Source of the DNA: Butyrivibrio sp. | Lineage (GTDB): Bacteria > Bacillota > Clostridia > Lachnospirales > Lachnospiraceae | Assembly: GCA_015056565.1 (NCBI GenBank) | Contig: SVGB01000023.1 | Coordinates: forward strand, 1 to 39,289 | DNA: 39,289 bases | Reading direction: 5' to 3' | Shown here: piece by piece, positions 30,858 to 39,289 of the stretch | Numbering within the stretch: the stretch's first letter is position 1 | Layout of the letters: each line of letters opens with the position of its first letter | Translations under genes and position numbers: made by a program | Notes under the pieces: generated by a model | Seen by the model: only the letters and a program-made list of their open reading frames with translations | Told to the model about the DNA's origin: nothing | The model's database searches: none

Positions 30858-31955
30858 ATGAAACTAGGTATAGTCGGGCTTCCGAACGTAGGAAAGAGTA
30901 CACTTTTTAATTCACTTACAAACGCAGGGGCACTTGCAGCTAACTACCCCTTTGCAACCATAGACCCAAACGTTGGTGTTGTTGCAGTTCCAGATAAGAG
31001 ACTTAAGCTCCTTGGAGACCTTTACCACTCCAAGAAGGTCACACCAGCAACCATTGAGTTCGTTGATATCGCAGGACTTGTAAAGGGCGCCTCCAAGGGA
31101 GAGGGACTTGGAAACCAGTTCCTTGCAAACATCCGTGAGACAGACGCCATCGTTCACGTTGTAAGATGCTTTGAGGATCCTAACGTTGTACACGTTGACG
31201 GATCTGTAGATCCAGCAAGGGATATTGAGACAATAAACCTTGAGCTTATATTTGCTGACCTTGAGGTTCTTGAGAGAAGGATCGCCAAGGTTGCCAAGCT
31301 TGCCCGTATGGACAAGAGCGCAGCAAAAGAGCTTGAGATCTTAGAGAAGATCAAGGCTACTCTTGAAGATAACAAGATGGCAAGTGAGCTGGAGCTTGAG
31401 GATGAGGAAGATAAGGCTTTTGTAAACAGCCTTGACCTTCTTACATGGAAGCCTGTTATCTATGCAGCCAATGTTAAGGACGACGATCTTGCTGATGACG
31501 GCGCATCAAACCAGTACGTTTCAGCAGTAAGAGACCTTGCTGCCAAGTCAGGAAGTGAAGTGTTCGTGATCAGTGCTCAGATCGAAGCTGAGATCTCTGA
31601 GCTTGACGAGGATGAAAAGGCAGAGTTTCTTGAGAGCCTCGGCCTGTCCGAGTCAGGTCTTGATAAGCTCATCGCAGCAAGTTACAGAACTCTTGGACTT
31701 ATGAGCTTCTTAACATCAGGAGAAGATGAGACAAGAGCATGGACTATCAAGATCGGCACTAAGGCTCCTCAGGCAGCAGGTAAGATCCACACTGACTTTG
31801 AGAGAGGCTTTATCAAGGCTGAGGTTATTAACTATGAAGATCTCTTAAGAGAGGGCTCCATGTCAGCAGCCAAGGAAAAGGGCCTTGTCCGCATGGAAGG
31901 AAAAGAGTACGTGGTTCAGGACGGAGATGTGATCCTGTTCAGATTTAACGTTTGA
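30858..31955 (+). CDS. ychF: Redox-regulated Obg-family ATPase/GTPase YchF
   Basis: 365 aa, full length for YchF. Visible: the P-loop [13 protein letters not shown]3-type [20 protein letters not shown], the G4 variant AANVKDDDL, a helical insert (about 130-185) and the C-terminal TGS domain ([20 protein letters not shown]). YchF is a universally conserved P-loop NTPase that binds ATP, associates with ribosomes and influences translation and stress responses. The start is supported by GGAGG 9 bases upstream. It marks the return to core chromosome. Confidence 0.97.
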   Translation: MKLGIVGLPNVGKSTLFNSLTNAGALAANYPFATIDPNVGVVAVPDKRLKLLGDLYHSKKVTPATIEFVDIAGLVKGASKGEGLGNQFLANIRETDAIVHVVRCFEDPNVVHVDGSVDPARDIETINLELIFADLEVLERRIAKVAKLARMDKSAAKELEILEKIKATLEDNKMASELELEDEEDKAFVNSLDLLTWKPVIYAANVKDDDLADDGASNQYVSAVRDLAAKSGSEVFVISAQIEAEISELDEDEKAEFLESLGLSESGLDKLIAASYRTLGLMSFLTSGEDETRAWTIKIGTKAPQAAGKIHTDFERGFIKAEVINYEDLLREGSMSAAKEKGLVRMEGKEYVVQDGDVILFRFNV

Positions 31956-32003
31956 TATCGCGAAACCACTTTGAGTCAGCGATATTAACAGTTGGAGGAT
32001 TTT

Positions 32004-32873
32004 ATGCCAGATATAATGGGGAAGATGGATATAGCCTTTCCACACCTAGGCCTATATCTTAAGGATGTACCCAAGAGCTTTTCAGTTTTTGGATTTTCAA
32101 TAGCCATGTACGGCGTCATCATTGGCCTTGGCTTTTTGGTAGCTCTTTTGATCATATCAAGAGTTGCAAAGTGGTCAGGCCAGAACCCTGATGACTACTG
32201 GGATTTGGCAATTTATATAATCATTTTTTCAATAGTGGGTGCAAGGCTTTATTACGTTATCTTTGCCTGGGATTATTACAAGGATGATCTTCTTTCAATC
32301 TTTAACACCAGAAATGGAGGCCTTGCCATCTATGGTGGTGTTATAGCAGGTTTTACCACTTTATTTATCTATACAAGGATCAAGAAAAAGAATTTCTTCC
32401 TTCTTGGAGATACCATAATGTTTGGTCTTGTGTTTGGTCAGACCATGGGAAGATGGGGGAATTTCACAAACAGAGAGGCATTTGGTGAGTACACAGATAA
32501 CCTCTTTGCAATGAGACTTCCTGTTGAGATGGTGCGCTCAGGTGAGATAACAGAGCTTATGAAGGCGCATATGTCTGATGCTACTAACTATATTCAGGTA
32601 AGCCCAACATTTCTTTATGAGAGTATGTGGAACCTGTGTCTGTTTATTTTGATGCTTCTGTATTTCAAACACAGGAAGTTTGTTGGCGAGAATATTCTTT
32701 TGTACCTTGGGGGCTATGGCCTTGGAAGAGCATGGATCGAGGCACTTAGGACCGATCAGCTTAAGATCCCTGTAATTGGCCTTCCAGTATCTCAGGTCCT
32801 TGCTATCTGCCTTGTGATATTTGCAGTAGTTACTGACATAATAGTTAGAATTCGGCTTAAGAAAAAAGCGTAA
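32004..32873 (+). CDS. lgt: Prolipoprotein diacylglyceryl transferase
   Basis: 289 aa, seven membrane segments. ATG at 32004 follows GGAGG; a TTG at 31992 is not needed. Lgt motifs are present: GARLYYVIFAW, RNGGLAIYGGVIAG, the signature GQTMGRWGNFTNREAFG and the C-terminal LGRAWIEALRTDQL. The enzyme transfers diacylglycerol from phosphatidylglycerol to the lipobox cysteine of lipoprotein precursors at the membrane; here it would also serve the lipoprotein at 15816. Confidence 0.95.
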   Translation: MPDIMGKMDIAFPHLGLYLKDVPKSFSVFGFSIAMYGVIIGLGFLVALLIISRVAKWSGQNPDDYWDLAIYIIIFSIVGARLYYVIFAWDYYKDDLLSIFNTRNGGLAIYGGVIAGFTTLFIYTRIKKKNFFLLGDTIMFGLVFGQTMGRWGNFTNREAFGEYTDNLFAMRLPVEMVRSGEITELMKAHMSDATNYIQVSPTFLYESMWNLCLFILMLLYFKHRKFVGENILLYLGGYGLGRAWIEALRTDQLKIPVIGLPVSQVLAICLVIFAVVTDIIVRIRLKKKA

Positions 32874-32884
32874 GGAGCCAGCCT

Positions 32885-34276
32885 ATGCCAAATTATACCG
32901 ACGGAAATACTATCACCTGTGGAATTATCGGTAATCCTGTCAGACATACTATGTCTCCTCTTATACATAATTCACTGGCAGACATGACAGATACCAATCT
33001 TGTGTATGTGCCTTTTGAAGTGCAGGAGGGCGGTCTTAAGAATGCTGTAAGGGGAGCCTATGAACTTGGCATTAAGGGAATGAATGTAACTGTTCCCTAT
33101 AAGAGTGATGTTCTTTCTTACCTTAAGTATGTGGATCCCTTAGCTGAGAGCATTGGCGCCGTAAACACCCTTGTCAGGGATGAGGCCCTTGGCGGCTATC
33201 GCGGTTACAATACAGACATGACTGGTCTTTACCGTGCTATGCAAAAGGAAGGCATAGAGCTTGAGGGAGAGACCGTCGTAATATTAGGAGCAGGAGGCGT
33301 TGCAAGGCCAACTGCTCATTTGTGTATTCAAAAGGGCGCTTCTAAGGTTTACATCCTTAACAGAACCCTTGAGAAGGCTGTGGCAATAGCTGATGAAGTC
33401 GGGGATGAGCGTGTTATCCCAATGGACCTTGCAGATTACAGGAAGGTATTAGACTGTGAAAAGAGCTTTTTCGCAATCCAGTGCACATCAGTAGGTCTTT
33501 TCCCAGACGTAAACAGCGCAGTCATAGAGGACGATGAGTTCTATCACCACGTACATGCAGCTCTGGACGTGGTGTATAAGCCTCTTGAGACCAAGTTCCT
33601 TAAGCTTTCAAAGGCAGCAGGAGCCAAGACATTTTCGGGGCTTAAGATGCTCCTTTACCAGGGGCTTGATGCCTATGAACTCTGGAACGCTGATGCAGGC
33701 ATTAAGATAAGTGATGAGCAGGCTGATGGGGTTTACAGATCACTTATCATGGAAGTTACCGGAACAAGGAACATAATTCTTGAAGGCTTCATGGGAAGCG
33801 GCAAGACAACAGTAAGTGAGATCCTGTCAGAGAAGCTTGATCTGGACATCCTGGATACAGACAGCGCCATAGTTTCAACGGAAGGACGTTCCATTAATGA
33901 GATCTTTGCTACAGATGGCGAAGCTGCCTTTAGGGATATGGAAACAGATCTTTTAAATACCATCGTCTCTGATCACTGGAGAGACATGGTGATCTCGCTA
34001 GGTGGAGGACTTCCACTGCGGGAAGAAAACAGAAAGCTCCTTAAAGAAGCCGGGAAAGTGGTTTACCTTAAGGCAAGCCCGGAGACTGTATACGAGAGAA
34101 TAAAGGGCGATGACTCGAGACCTCTTTTGCACACTGAGGATCCCCTTGAAAGGATCAGGCAGCTCCAGGGAGAGAGAGCTACGCGCTACGAGGAGGTTTC
34201 TGATATTGTGGTTGATACCGACGGAAAAGATCCTGAGGCAGTAGCCAGCGAGATCATAGATCTTTTAGGAATATGA
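32885..34276 (+). CDS. aroE-aroK: Fused shikimate dehydrogenase - shikimate kinase (AroE-AroK)
   Basis: 463 aa. Residues 1-288 are AroE: GNPVRHTMSPLIHN substrate loop, catalytic Lys in MNVTVPYKSDV, Asp in YNTDMTGL, and the NADP loop VILGAGGVARPT. Residues about 292-463 are AroK: P-loop EGFMGSGKTT, DTDSAI, FRDMET arginine, SLGGGLP and lid arginine in DDSRPLL. The two catalyse 3-dehydroshikimate to shikimate and shikimate to shikimate-3-phosphate. All key motifs look intact in both. It overlaps queH by 4 bases. Confidence 0.95.
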   Translation: MPNYTDGNTITCGIIGNPVRHTMSPLIHNSLADMTDTNLVYVPFEVQEGGLKNAVRGAYELGIKGMNVTVPYKSDVLSYLKYVDPLAESIGAVNTLVRDEALGGYRGYNTDMTGLYRAMQKEGIELEGETVVILGAGGVARPTAHLCIQKGASKVYILNRTLEKAVAIADEVGDERVIPMDLADYRKVLDCEKSFFAIQCTSVGLFPDVNSAVIEDDEFYHHVHAALDVVYKPLETKFLKLSKAAGAKTFSGLKMLLYQGLDAYELWNADAGIKISDEQADGVYRSLIMEVTGTRNIILEGFMGSGKTTVSEILSEKLDLDILDTDSAIVSTEGRSINEIFATDGEAAFRDMETDLLNTIVSDHWRDMVISLGGGLPLREENRKLLKEAGKVVYLKASPETVYERIKGDDSRPLLHTEDPLERIRQLQGERATRYEEVSDIVVDTDGKDPEAVASEIIDLLGI

Positions 34277-34962
34277 ATAAAAGAAATTACGCTAAAGAGC
34301 TTGAAAATAGAATAGAAGAGTTTCAAAAAGAGGGCAGATATCCAAGACTTCTTCTTCACGCCTGCTGTGCACCATGCTCCTCCTATTGCCTTGAATACCT
34401 CAGGCAGTACTTCGATGTGACAGTTTTCTTTTACAATCCAAACATCACATCTGAAGGGGAATACAAAAAGAGAGTAGAGGAAGAAAAAAGACTCATTGCC
34501 GAGTACAACAGACAGGTTGAAGAAGGCTCTTTTGACAAAATGAACTCAGATAAAAGGGCCAGAAAGATTGAGATCATAGAGGGAGATTATGAACCTTCAG
34601 ATTTCTATGAGGCAGTCAAGGGATTTGAAGACTGCAAAGAAGGCGGAGAGCGGTGCAGAAAGTGCTTTGAACTTAGGTTGTCGGAAACTGCGAAAGTGGC
34701 CAGGGAAAAGAACTTTGATTTCATGACTACAACCCTTACCATCAGCCCTCTTAAAAACGCTGATGTCCTTAATGAAGTTGGGCAGGAGGCAGCTAAGAAT
34801 ACGGGAGTTACTTTTTTGCCATCGGATTTTAAGAAAAAGAACGGCTATAAGAGGTCCATTGAACTGTCCCAGATGTTTGGACTTTACAGGCAGGACTTTT
34901 GCGGATGCAGCTTTTCAAAAGCCCAAAGAGAGCTTGAAAAGCAAAGTAAAGATATAATATAA
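34273..34962 (+). CDS. queH: Epoxyqueuosine reductase QueH
   Basis: 229 aa, formerly DUF208. Cysteine motifs are complete: LLHACCAPCSSYCL, ERCRKCFELRL and DFCGCSFSK, which hold Fe-S and redox cysteines. VFFYNPNITSEGEYKKR and TTLTISPLKNAD are family signatures. QueH reduces epoxyqueuosine to queuosine in tRNA as the non-homologous replacement of QueG. It begins in the stop of the aroE-aroK gene (ATGA). Confidence 0.93.
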   Translation: MNKRNYAKELENRIEEFQKEGRYPRLLLHACCAPCSSYCLEYLRQYFDVTVFFYNPNITSEGEYKKRVEEEKRLIAEYNRQVEEGSFDKMNSDKRARKIEIIEGDYEPSDFYEAVKGFEDCKEGGERCRKCFELRLSETAKVAREKNFDFMTTTLTISPLKNADVLNEVGQEAAKNTGVTFLPSDFKKKNGYKRSIELSQMFGLYRQDFCGCSFSKAQRELEKQSKDII

Positions 34963-35013
34963 TGCAACTTGTTTATTTGAGTGACTTAGTTTGTGATTGA
35001 GGGAGAGGAAAAG

Positions 35014-36018
35014 ATGTTCTGTACAAATTGTGGGGCAGAGGTAAGTCCCGATCAGAAATTCTGTAATAAGTGTGGTGCGCCTGTTATGGCAGGAGCAGTG
35101 AATGTTGGTGCAGCTCCTGATCCGGAAACTACTGCATCAGGAACCGTCGATAACGTAGACAATGCAGCTCCTACAGGCAGCACTACTGTTAATACTGATA
35201 ATGCAGTTCCTTTTCAGCCTGTATATAACACACAGCCTGTAGCTCCAAAAAAGAGCAAGGTGTGGCCTGTAGTTCTTATCGTTATAGCAGTTCTTCTTAT
35301 GATCTCAATTGGAGTTGGAGTGGCAATTGCCAAGGCCTACAGCTATTTCAAAAACACGATCGAGACATATTCGGAAGAAATAGAAGACTTTGATGATATA
35401 GAAGGAATGGATGAACTTGAAGACATAGAGGAGTTCTTTGAGGACAACTATGAAGATGAGGATTATGACTTCGGGTTTGATGACGACACAGAGTATGAGG
35501 AGTATGAGTATGCCTATGCCACATACTTTGATGATTATGTTTACATTGCAGGCGCCGGCGTTATAGATGACAATACTGCTGTTTATAATGAAAGCGACAA
35601 GACAATTGGCGAGTTCTGTGACTACATCGATGAGTCGGTTTTGGAAGATGGAAGGACCATCGACAGAGACCTTCTGTACGAACTCTTAGAGGTTCATCTG
35701 GTTGATTCAAGCCTTAACGGCGGACCAGAGTACTTCGAACAGTCAATGATGTACTGCCTGACCTTTGCCAATGAGTTCAGTGATCTTGACATGGACGTTG
35801 ACTACTGTATGTATTCTACAGAGGAGCCTACAACTTACTACTACGGCGTAGAGGTTGATGGCGAGGAAGATACCTGGACAGTTGACTATTCTCAGAAGTA
35901 TGTTTACATGAACGAGGGTGATACCGAGTATACTTCAGAGGGAGACTATGGAATGTTCTCAGACAACACTCTTAGCTTATGGCTGTATGTTATAGATGAT
36001 TTCTTTGGTATTAAGTAA
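35014..36018 (+). CDS. Zinc-ribbon membrane protein with acidic extracytoplasmic domain
   Basis: 334 aa; ATG at 35014 follows GGGAGAGG. The N-terminal zinc ribbon (CTNCGAEV...FCNKCGAPV, Cys3, 6, 17, 20) is cytoplasmic. A low-complexity linker rich in Thr, Asn and Asp follows, then one membrane helix (about 86-110) and a long extracytoplasmic region very rich in Asp, Glu and Tyr (DDIEGMDELEDIEEFFEDNY near 129-148). Such zinc-ribbon plus single-helix proteins are common in Lachnospiraceae; function unknown. Confidence 0.8.
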   Translation: MFCTNCGAEVSPDQKFCNKCGAPVMAGAVNVGAAPDPETTASGTVDNVDNAAPTGSTTVNTDNAVPFQPVYNTQPVAPKKSKVWPVVLIVIAVLLMISIGVGVAIAKAYSYFKNTIETYSEEIEDFDDIEGMDELEDIEEFFEDNYEDEDYDFGFDDDTEYEEYEYAYATYFDDYVYIAGAGVIDDNTAVYNESDKTIGEFCDYIDESVLEDGRTIDRDLLYELLEVHLVDSSLNGGPEYFEQSMMYCLTFANEFSDLDMDVDYCMYSTEEPTTYYYGVEVDGEEDTWTVDYSQKYVYMNEGDTEYTSEGDYGMFSDNTLSLWLYVIDDFFGIK

Positions 36019-36039
36019 TTGTAGAAAGAGGTAATGATT

Positions 36040-37842
36040 TTGGAAAAAGTACTTGAGATAATTTCAAAGGAAGTAGGAGATGCTTTTGAGGCAGCAGGTT
36101 ATGATCGTGAGCTTGGAAGGGTGACAATTTCTAACAGACCTGACCTTTGCGAGTATCAGTGCAATGGAGCCATGGCAGGAGCCAAGAAGTACGGGAAGGC
36201 TCCCTTTATCATCGCTGATGATGTTGCTGCAAGGCTTCAGGACAATGAGATGTTTGACAAGGTCGAGTCCGTTAAACCTGGATTTTTGAACATCACAGTT
36301 TCTGGAGATTTCGTAAGAGGCTATGTGGTAAGAATGCTCCACGAGAAGCACATGGGAGTAAATATGCCAGGTCATGCGCCTACTATCATCCTTGACTACG
36401 GCGGAGCAAATGTTGCAAAGCCTCTACACGTTGGACATCTCCGACCAGCTATCATTGGTGAGGCTGTAAAGAGAATACTTAAGTACGCCGGAAACAACGT
36501 TATTGGCGATATCCATATGGGTGACTGGGGACTTCAGATGGGACTTATCATCACAGAGCTTAAGTGCCGTCATCCTGAGCTACCTTACTTTGATCCTAAC
36601 CATGAGGGTCCATTTCCTAAGGAGCCACCTTTTACAATCCAGGAGCTTGCTGATATCTATCCTATAGCAAGTGGCAAGACCAAGGTAGCTGATGATGCCA
36701 GCGAAGAAGAGAAGCAGGCAGCAGCACTGTTCAAGGCTGAGGCTTTGGAAGCTACAAAGCGCATGCAGGATGGTGACAAGGCTTACAGGGCTATCTGGCA
36801 CCATATAATGAACGTTTCTATTCCTGATCTTAAAAAGAACTATGACAGCCTTAACGTTCATTTCGACCTGTGGAAGGGTGAATCAGATGTTCATGACATC
36901 ATCCCTTCTATGGTAGATTACATGAAAGCCCATGACTATGCACATGAGAGCCAGGGTGCTCTGGTTGTGGATGTAGCTCAGGAGTCTGATTCAAAAGAGA
37001 TGCCTCCATGCATCATCCTTAAGTCTGACGGAGCAGCTCTTTATGCCACAACTGACCTTGCTACGATCCAGGAACGTATGAAGGAATACCATCCTGATGC
37101 AATTTACTACTTTACTGATAAGAGACAGGCTCTTCACTTTGAGCAGGTATTCAGAACAGCTAAAAAGACAAGGCTGACTCTCCCTGAGACAGACCTCAGG
37201 TTTGTAGGTAACGGAACCATGAATGGTCCTGATGGCAAGCCTTTTAAGACAAGGGAAGGCGGCGTAATGCACCTTGAGAGCCTTGTTCAGGAGATCAACG
37301 ACAAGATGTATGCAAGGGTTAAGGAATCTAACCCTGATATGCCTGATGATGAGGCAAAGAGCACTGCTAAGAAGATTGCCCTTTCAGCTCTTAAGTATGG
37401 TGATCTTTCTAACCAGCCAGCTAAGGATTACATCTTTGATATAGACAAGTTCACTTCTTTTGAGGGAGATACAGGCCCATACATTCTTTACACCATTGTC
37501 CGTATCAAGTCTATCCTCAAGAAGTATGAGGCGGAGGGTGGAAGTGCCAAGGAAGCAAGGCTTGACAACCCTGACAGCGATGCTATGAAGAATCTTATGC
37601 TTCTTCTTACAAGATTTGCAGATTCAGTTGAAAGCGCTGCAGCAGACCTTGCACCTAACAGGATCTGCGCGTATATCTATGAACTTAGTAACGCATTTAA
37701 CAGTTTCTACCATGGAACCAAGATACTTTCTGAAGAGGATGCAAATAAGAAGGAGAGTTATATCGCACTTCTTAATATCACTCTTAAAGTGCTTGAAACT
37801 GGTATAGACCTTTTGGGATTTGACTCACCTGAGAGGATGTAA
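36040..37842 (+). CDS. argS: Arginyl-tRNA synthetase
   Basis: 600 aa. AGAGG lies 8 bases before a TTG at 36040 but only 2 bases before the ATG at 36034, so TTG is preferred; the difference is two residues. The N-terminal Add-1 tRNA-binding domain is followed by the class I HIGH motif as GGANVAKPLHVGHLRPAIIG, the KFKTREGG segment in place of KMSKS, and the DALR anticodon-binding domain. It attaches arginine to tRNA-Arg. Length matches the family. Confidence 0.95.
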   Translation: MEKVLEIISKEVGDAFEAAGYDRELGRVTISNRPDLCEYQCNGAMAGAKKYGKAPFIIADDVAARLQDNEMFDKVESVKPGFLNITVSGDFVRGYVVRMLHEKHMGVNMPGHAPTIILDYGGANVAKPLHVGHLRPAIIGEAVKRILKYAGNNVIGDIHMGDWGLQMGLIITELKCRHPELPYFDPNHEGPFPKEPPFTIQELADIYPIASGKTKVADDASEEEKQAAALFKAEALEATKRMQDGDKAYRAIWHHIMNVSIPDLKKNYDSLNVHFDLWKGESDVHDIIPSMVDYMKAHDYAHESQGALVVDVAQESDSKEMPPCIILKSDGAALYATTDLATIQERMKEYHPDAIYYFTDKRQALHFEQVFRTAKKTRLTLPETDLRFVGNGTMNGPDGKPFKTREGGVMHLESLVQEINDKMYARVKESNPDMPDDEAKSTAKKIALSALKYGDLSNQPAKDYIFDIDKFTSFEGDTGPYILYTIVRIKSILKKYEAEGGSAKEARLDNPDSDAMKNLMLLLTRFADSVESAAADLAPNRICAYIYELSNAFNSFYHGTKILSEEDANKKESYIALLNITLKVLETGIDLLGFDSPERM

Positions 37843-37879
37843 GCGATAGTTGGCTTTGTCCATTTCGCGGAGATAATAT

Positions 37880-39214
37880 ATGAATGATCATATTTTCAGC
37901 AACAGGAAGCTTATCCTGTTGCTGATTCCTATTATAGCTGAACAATTTCTTAACTCCCTTATGGGTATGGCAGATTCCATGATGGTAAGTAATGTGGGAG
38001 CTGCAGCCCTTTCCGGAGTATCTTTAGTGGATTCTATCAACAATCTGGTGGTACAGACCTTTGCCGCTCTTGCTACAGGCGGTGTTATCATCTGCGCCAC
38101 ATACATTGGTCAAAAGGATCACAAAAGAGCAAATGATGCGGCTGCGCAGCTTATCCTGGTGGCAGCTGTTATTTCTTTTGCCCTGATGCTCTTATGTATG
38201 ATATTCAGAGATCAGCTCCTTTTAGTGATATTTGGAAAGATAGAGGCCGATGTTATGAGGGCTTCCTCAATATATTTCCTGATGACGATATTGTCTTATC
38301 CGGGGATTGCCCTTGCTGCAGCTGGTGGAGCGATCTTCAGGGCTGAAGGAAATACAAGGCTTCCGATGAACGTCGCTATTGTCTCAAACATACTTAACGT
38401 TGCAGGAAATGCCCTGTTTATCTTTTTCTTTAACATGGGAGTTTTTGGGGCGGCTCTTGCGACACTTTTATCCAGAGTGTTCTCTGCAGTGGTCCTTCTT
38501 GTTCTGCTCCACAGGCCAGGACAGATCATCAGGATCGGAAGTCTTAGAAGAATGAAGCCAGATTTTTCCAAGATAAAGAGGATCCTTGCCATGGGAATCC
38601 CCAACGGTATTGAGAATTCCATGTTCCAGTTTGGTAAGCTGGCGATACAGTCCTCGGTATCAATCCTTGGAACCACAGCTATCGCAGCTCAGGCAATGGC
38701 CAATATCTTCGAGAACGTAAACGGAGTTGCAGGTGTCGGTGTGGGAATCGGACTTATGACAATTGTTGGTCAGTGTCTTGGCGCAGGCAGAAAAGATGAG
38801 GCCATCTACTACACCAAGAAGATGATCGGATGGGGATATATTGTTATCCTTTTAAGTTGTCTTTTCACCTATGCTATTTCAAGACCGGTGGTAGCCCTTG
38901 CTGGAATGGAAAAAGAGAGCGCAGCTCTATGCATCTATATGCTTGGATGGATCACCATTGTAAAGCCTATTTTATGGGCACCTTCCTTTGTGACAGCTTA
39001 TGGCATGCGAGCAGCAGGAGACGTTAGGTTCTCCATGATCGTTGCAACCCTCACCATGTGGCTACTTAGAGTATCTCTTGCCACATACCTTATAAGAGTC
39101 GTAGGTCTTGGTCCAATGGGCGTCTGGATTGGAATGTTCTCCGACTGGGGCATAAGAGCCATAATATTTACCATTAGATTCCGCCGGGGCAAGTGGATCC
39201 ATAAGGTTGTATGA
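37880..39214 (+). CDS. MATE-family multidrug/cation efflux protein
   Basis: 444 aa with twelve predicted membrane helices and the twofold MATE repeat (PIIAEQFLNSLMGMADSMMV in the first half, GIPNGIENSMFQFGKLAIQS in the second). MATE transporters move drugs or organic cations out by Na+ or H+ exchange; the substrate is unknown. A weak site (GCGGAG) lies 9 bases before ATG. It is 37 bases after argS, and a palindrome follows its stop. Confidence 0.92.
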   Translation: MNDHIFSNRKLILLLIPIIAEQFLNSLMGMADSMMVSNVGAAALSGVSLVDSINNLVVQTFAALATGGVIICATYIGQKDHKRANDAAAQLILVAAVISFALMLLCMIFRDQLLLVIFGKIEADVMRASSIYFLMTILSYPGIALAAAGGAIFRAEGNTRLPMNVAIVSNILNVAGNALFIFFFNMGVFGAALATLLSRVFSAVVLLVLLHRPGQIIRIGSLRRMKPDFSKIKRILAMGIPNGIENSMFQFGKLAIQSSVSILGTTAIAAQAMANIFENVNGVAGVGVGIGLMTIVGQCLGAGRKDEAIYYTKKMIGWGYIVILLSCLFTYAISRPVVALAGMEKESAALCIYMLGWITIVKPILWAPSFVTAYGMRAAGDVRFSMIVATLTMWLLRVSLATYLIRVVGLGPMGVWIGMFSDWGIRAIIFTIRFRRGKWIHKVV

Positions 39215-39231
39215 GAGACACGGGGAGGAGA

Positions 39232-39289
39232 CACGGGGACGGTTCTTTTGTCTCATTGCGCGCAATGAGACAAAAGAACCGTCCCCGTG
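39232..39289. repeat. 58-bp perfect palindrome (REP-like element)
   Basis: The sequence from 39232 to the window end is its own reverse complement over 58 bases (29-base arms, no loop; CACGGGGACGGTTCTTTTGT at the start). A partial extra copy (GACACGGGGAGGA) precedes it. Sequences of the GGGACGGTTCTTTTGTCTCA type recur in clostridial genomes and are linked to REP-associated tyrosine transposases. It can also serve as a terminator for the MATE gene. It may continue beyond the window. Confidence 0.85.

Noticed and set aside
1..39289. tRNA or rRNA genes
   Set aside because: I looked for tRNA-like cloverleaf ends and T-loop GTTCRANYC motifs in the gaps and saw none that I could support.

Overview
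The window reads like chromosome of a low-to-moderate GC Firmicute of the Lachnospiraceae, most likely Butyrivibrio-like. I infer this from the fused aroE-aroK gene, the NHLM-type peptide exporter, strong AGGAGG ribosome sites and the style of the proteins. I could run no search, so the genus is an inference.

Layout. (1) 1-1900: remnants of a mobile element: the 3' part of an ArdC/LtrC-like antirestriction gene, a small unknown gene and an N-terminally truncated DUF5131 (Gp37/Gp68) gene. (2) 1918-24691: a large accessory locus built around an NHLM-type ABC exporter. It holds a minus-strand SpoIIE-type phosphatase, a very short HlyD-like protein, a C39-peptidase ABC transporter and a second NHLM ABC transporter. 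These are followed by a STAS protein, an RsbW-like kinase, a LytTR regulator with a DUF3021 membrane protein, a response regulator, an HPt protein and two paralogous hybrid histidine kinases. The locus also has a lipoprotein, a membrane HExxH protein and eleven intact genes for small secreted proteins with double-glycine leaders, plus one 3' relic. Nine leaders are almost the same 19-20 residues ending in GG. Most cores are 58-72 residues and look like small folded beta domains (SH3-like or OB-like), not linear bacteriocins; one is a zinc ribbon. No RiPP-modifying enzyme is visible. (3) 22825-24769: IS-like ends, a 168-bp inverted duplication and a gene relic inside the peptide cluster. (4) 24862-25476: an HD-domain hydrolase. 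(5) 25477-30800: the integrase end of an integrative element (XRE regulator, zinc ribbon, sigma-like protein, MazF-excisionase fusion, tyrosine integrase). (6) 30858-39214: ordinary core genes (ychF, lgt, aroE-aroK, queH, a zinc-ribbon membrane protein, argS, a MATE transporter), then a 58-bp perfect palindrome at the window end.

How it may work. Five copies of a 12-bp direct repeat (ACCGAATAGACA), always 21 bp apart, lie upstream of the exporter operon, the lipoprotein operon and three GG-peptide promoters. The 21-bp period is that of LytTR-family operators, and a LytTR gene lies in the exporter operon, so the whole locus is probably one LytTR regulon. The C39 domain should cut the leaders during export. 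The lipoprotein contains a domain 28/50 identical to the core of one exported peptide, and its promoter, leader RNA and first codons look copied from a GG-peptide gene. I propose an undescribed secretion system for small beta-domain proteins, controlled by LytTR, partner switching and a phosphorelay. Conjugation-type genes on one side and xis/int on the other raise the possibility that it is cargo of an integrative element.
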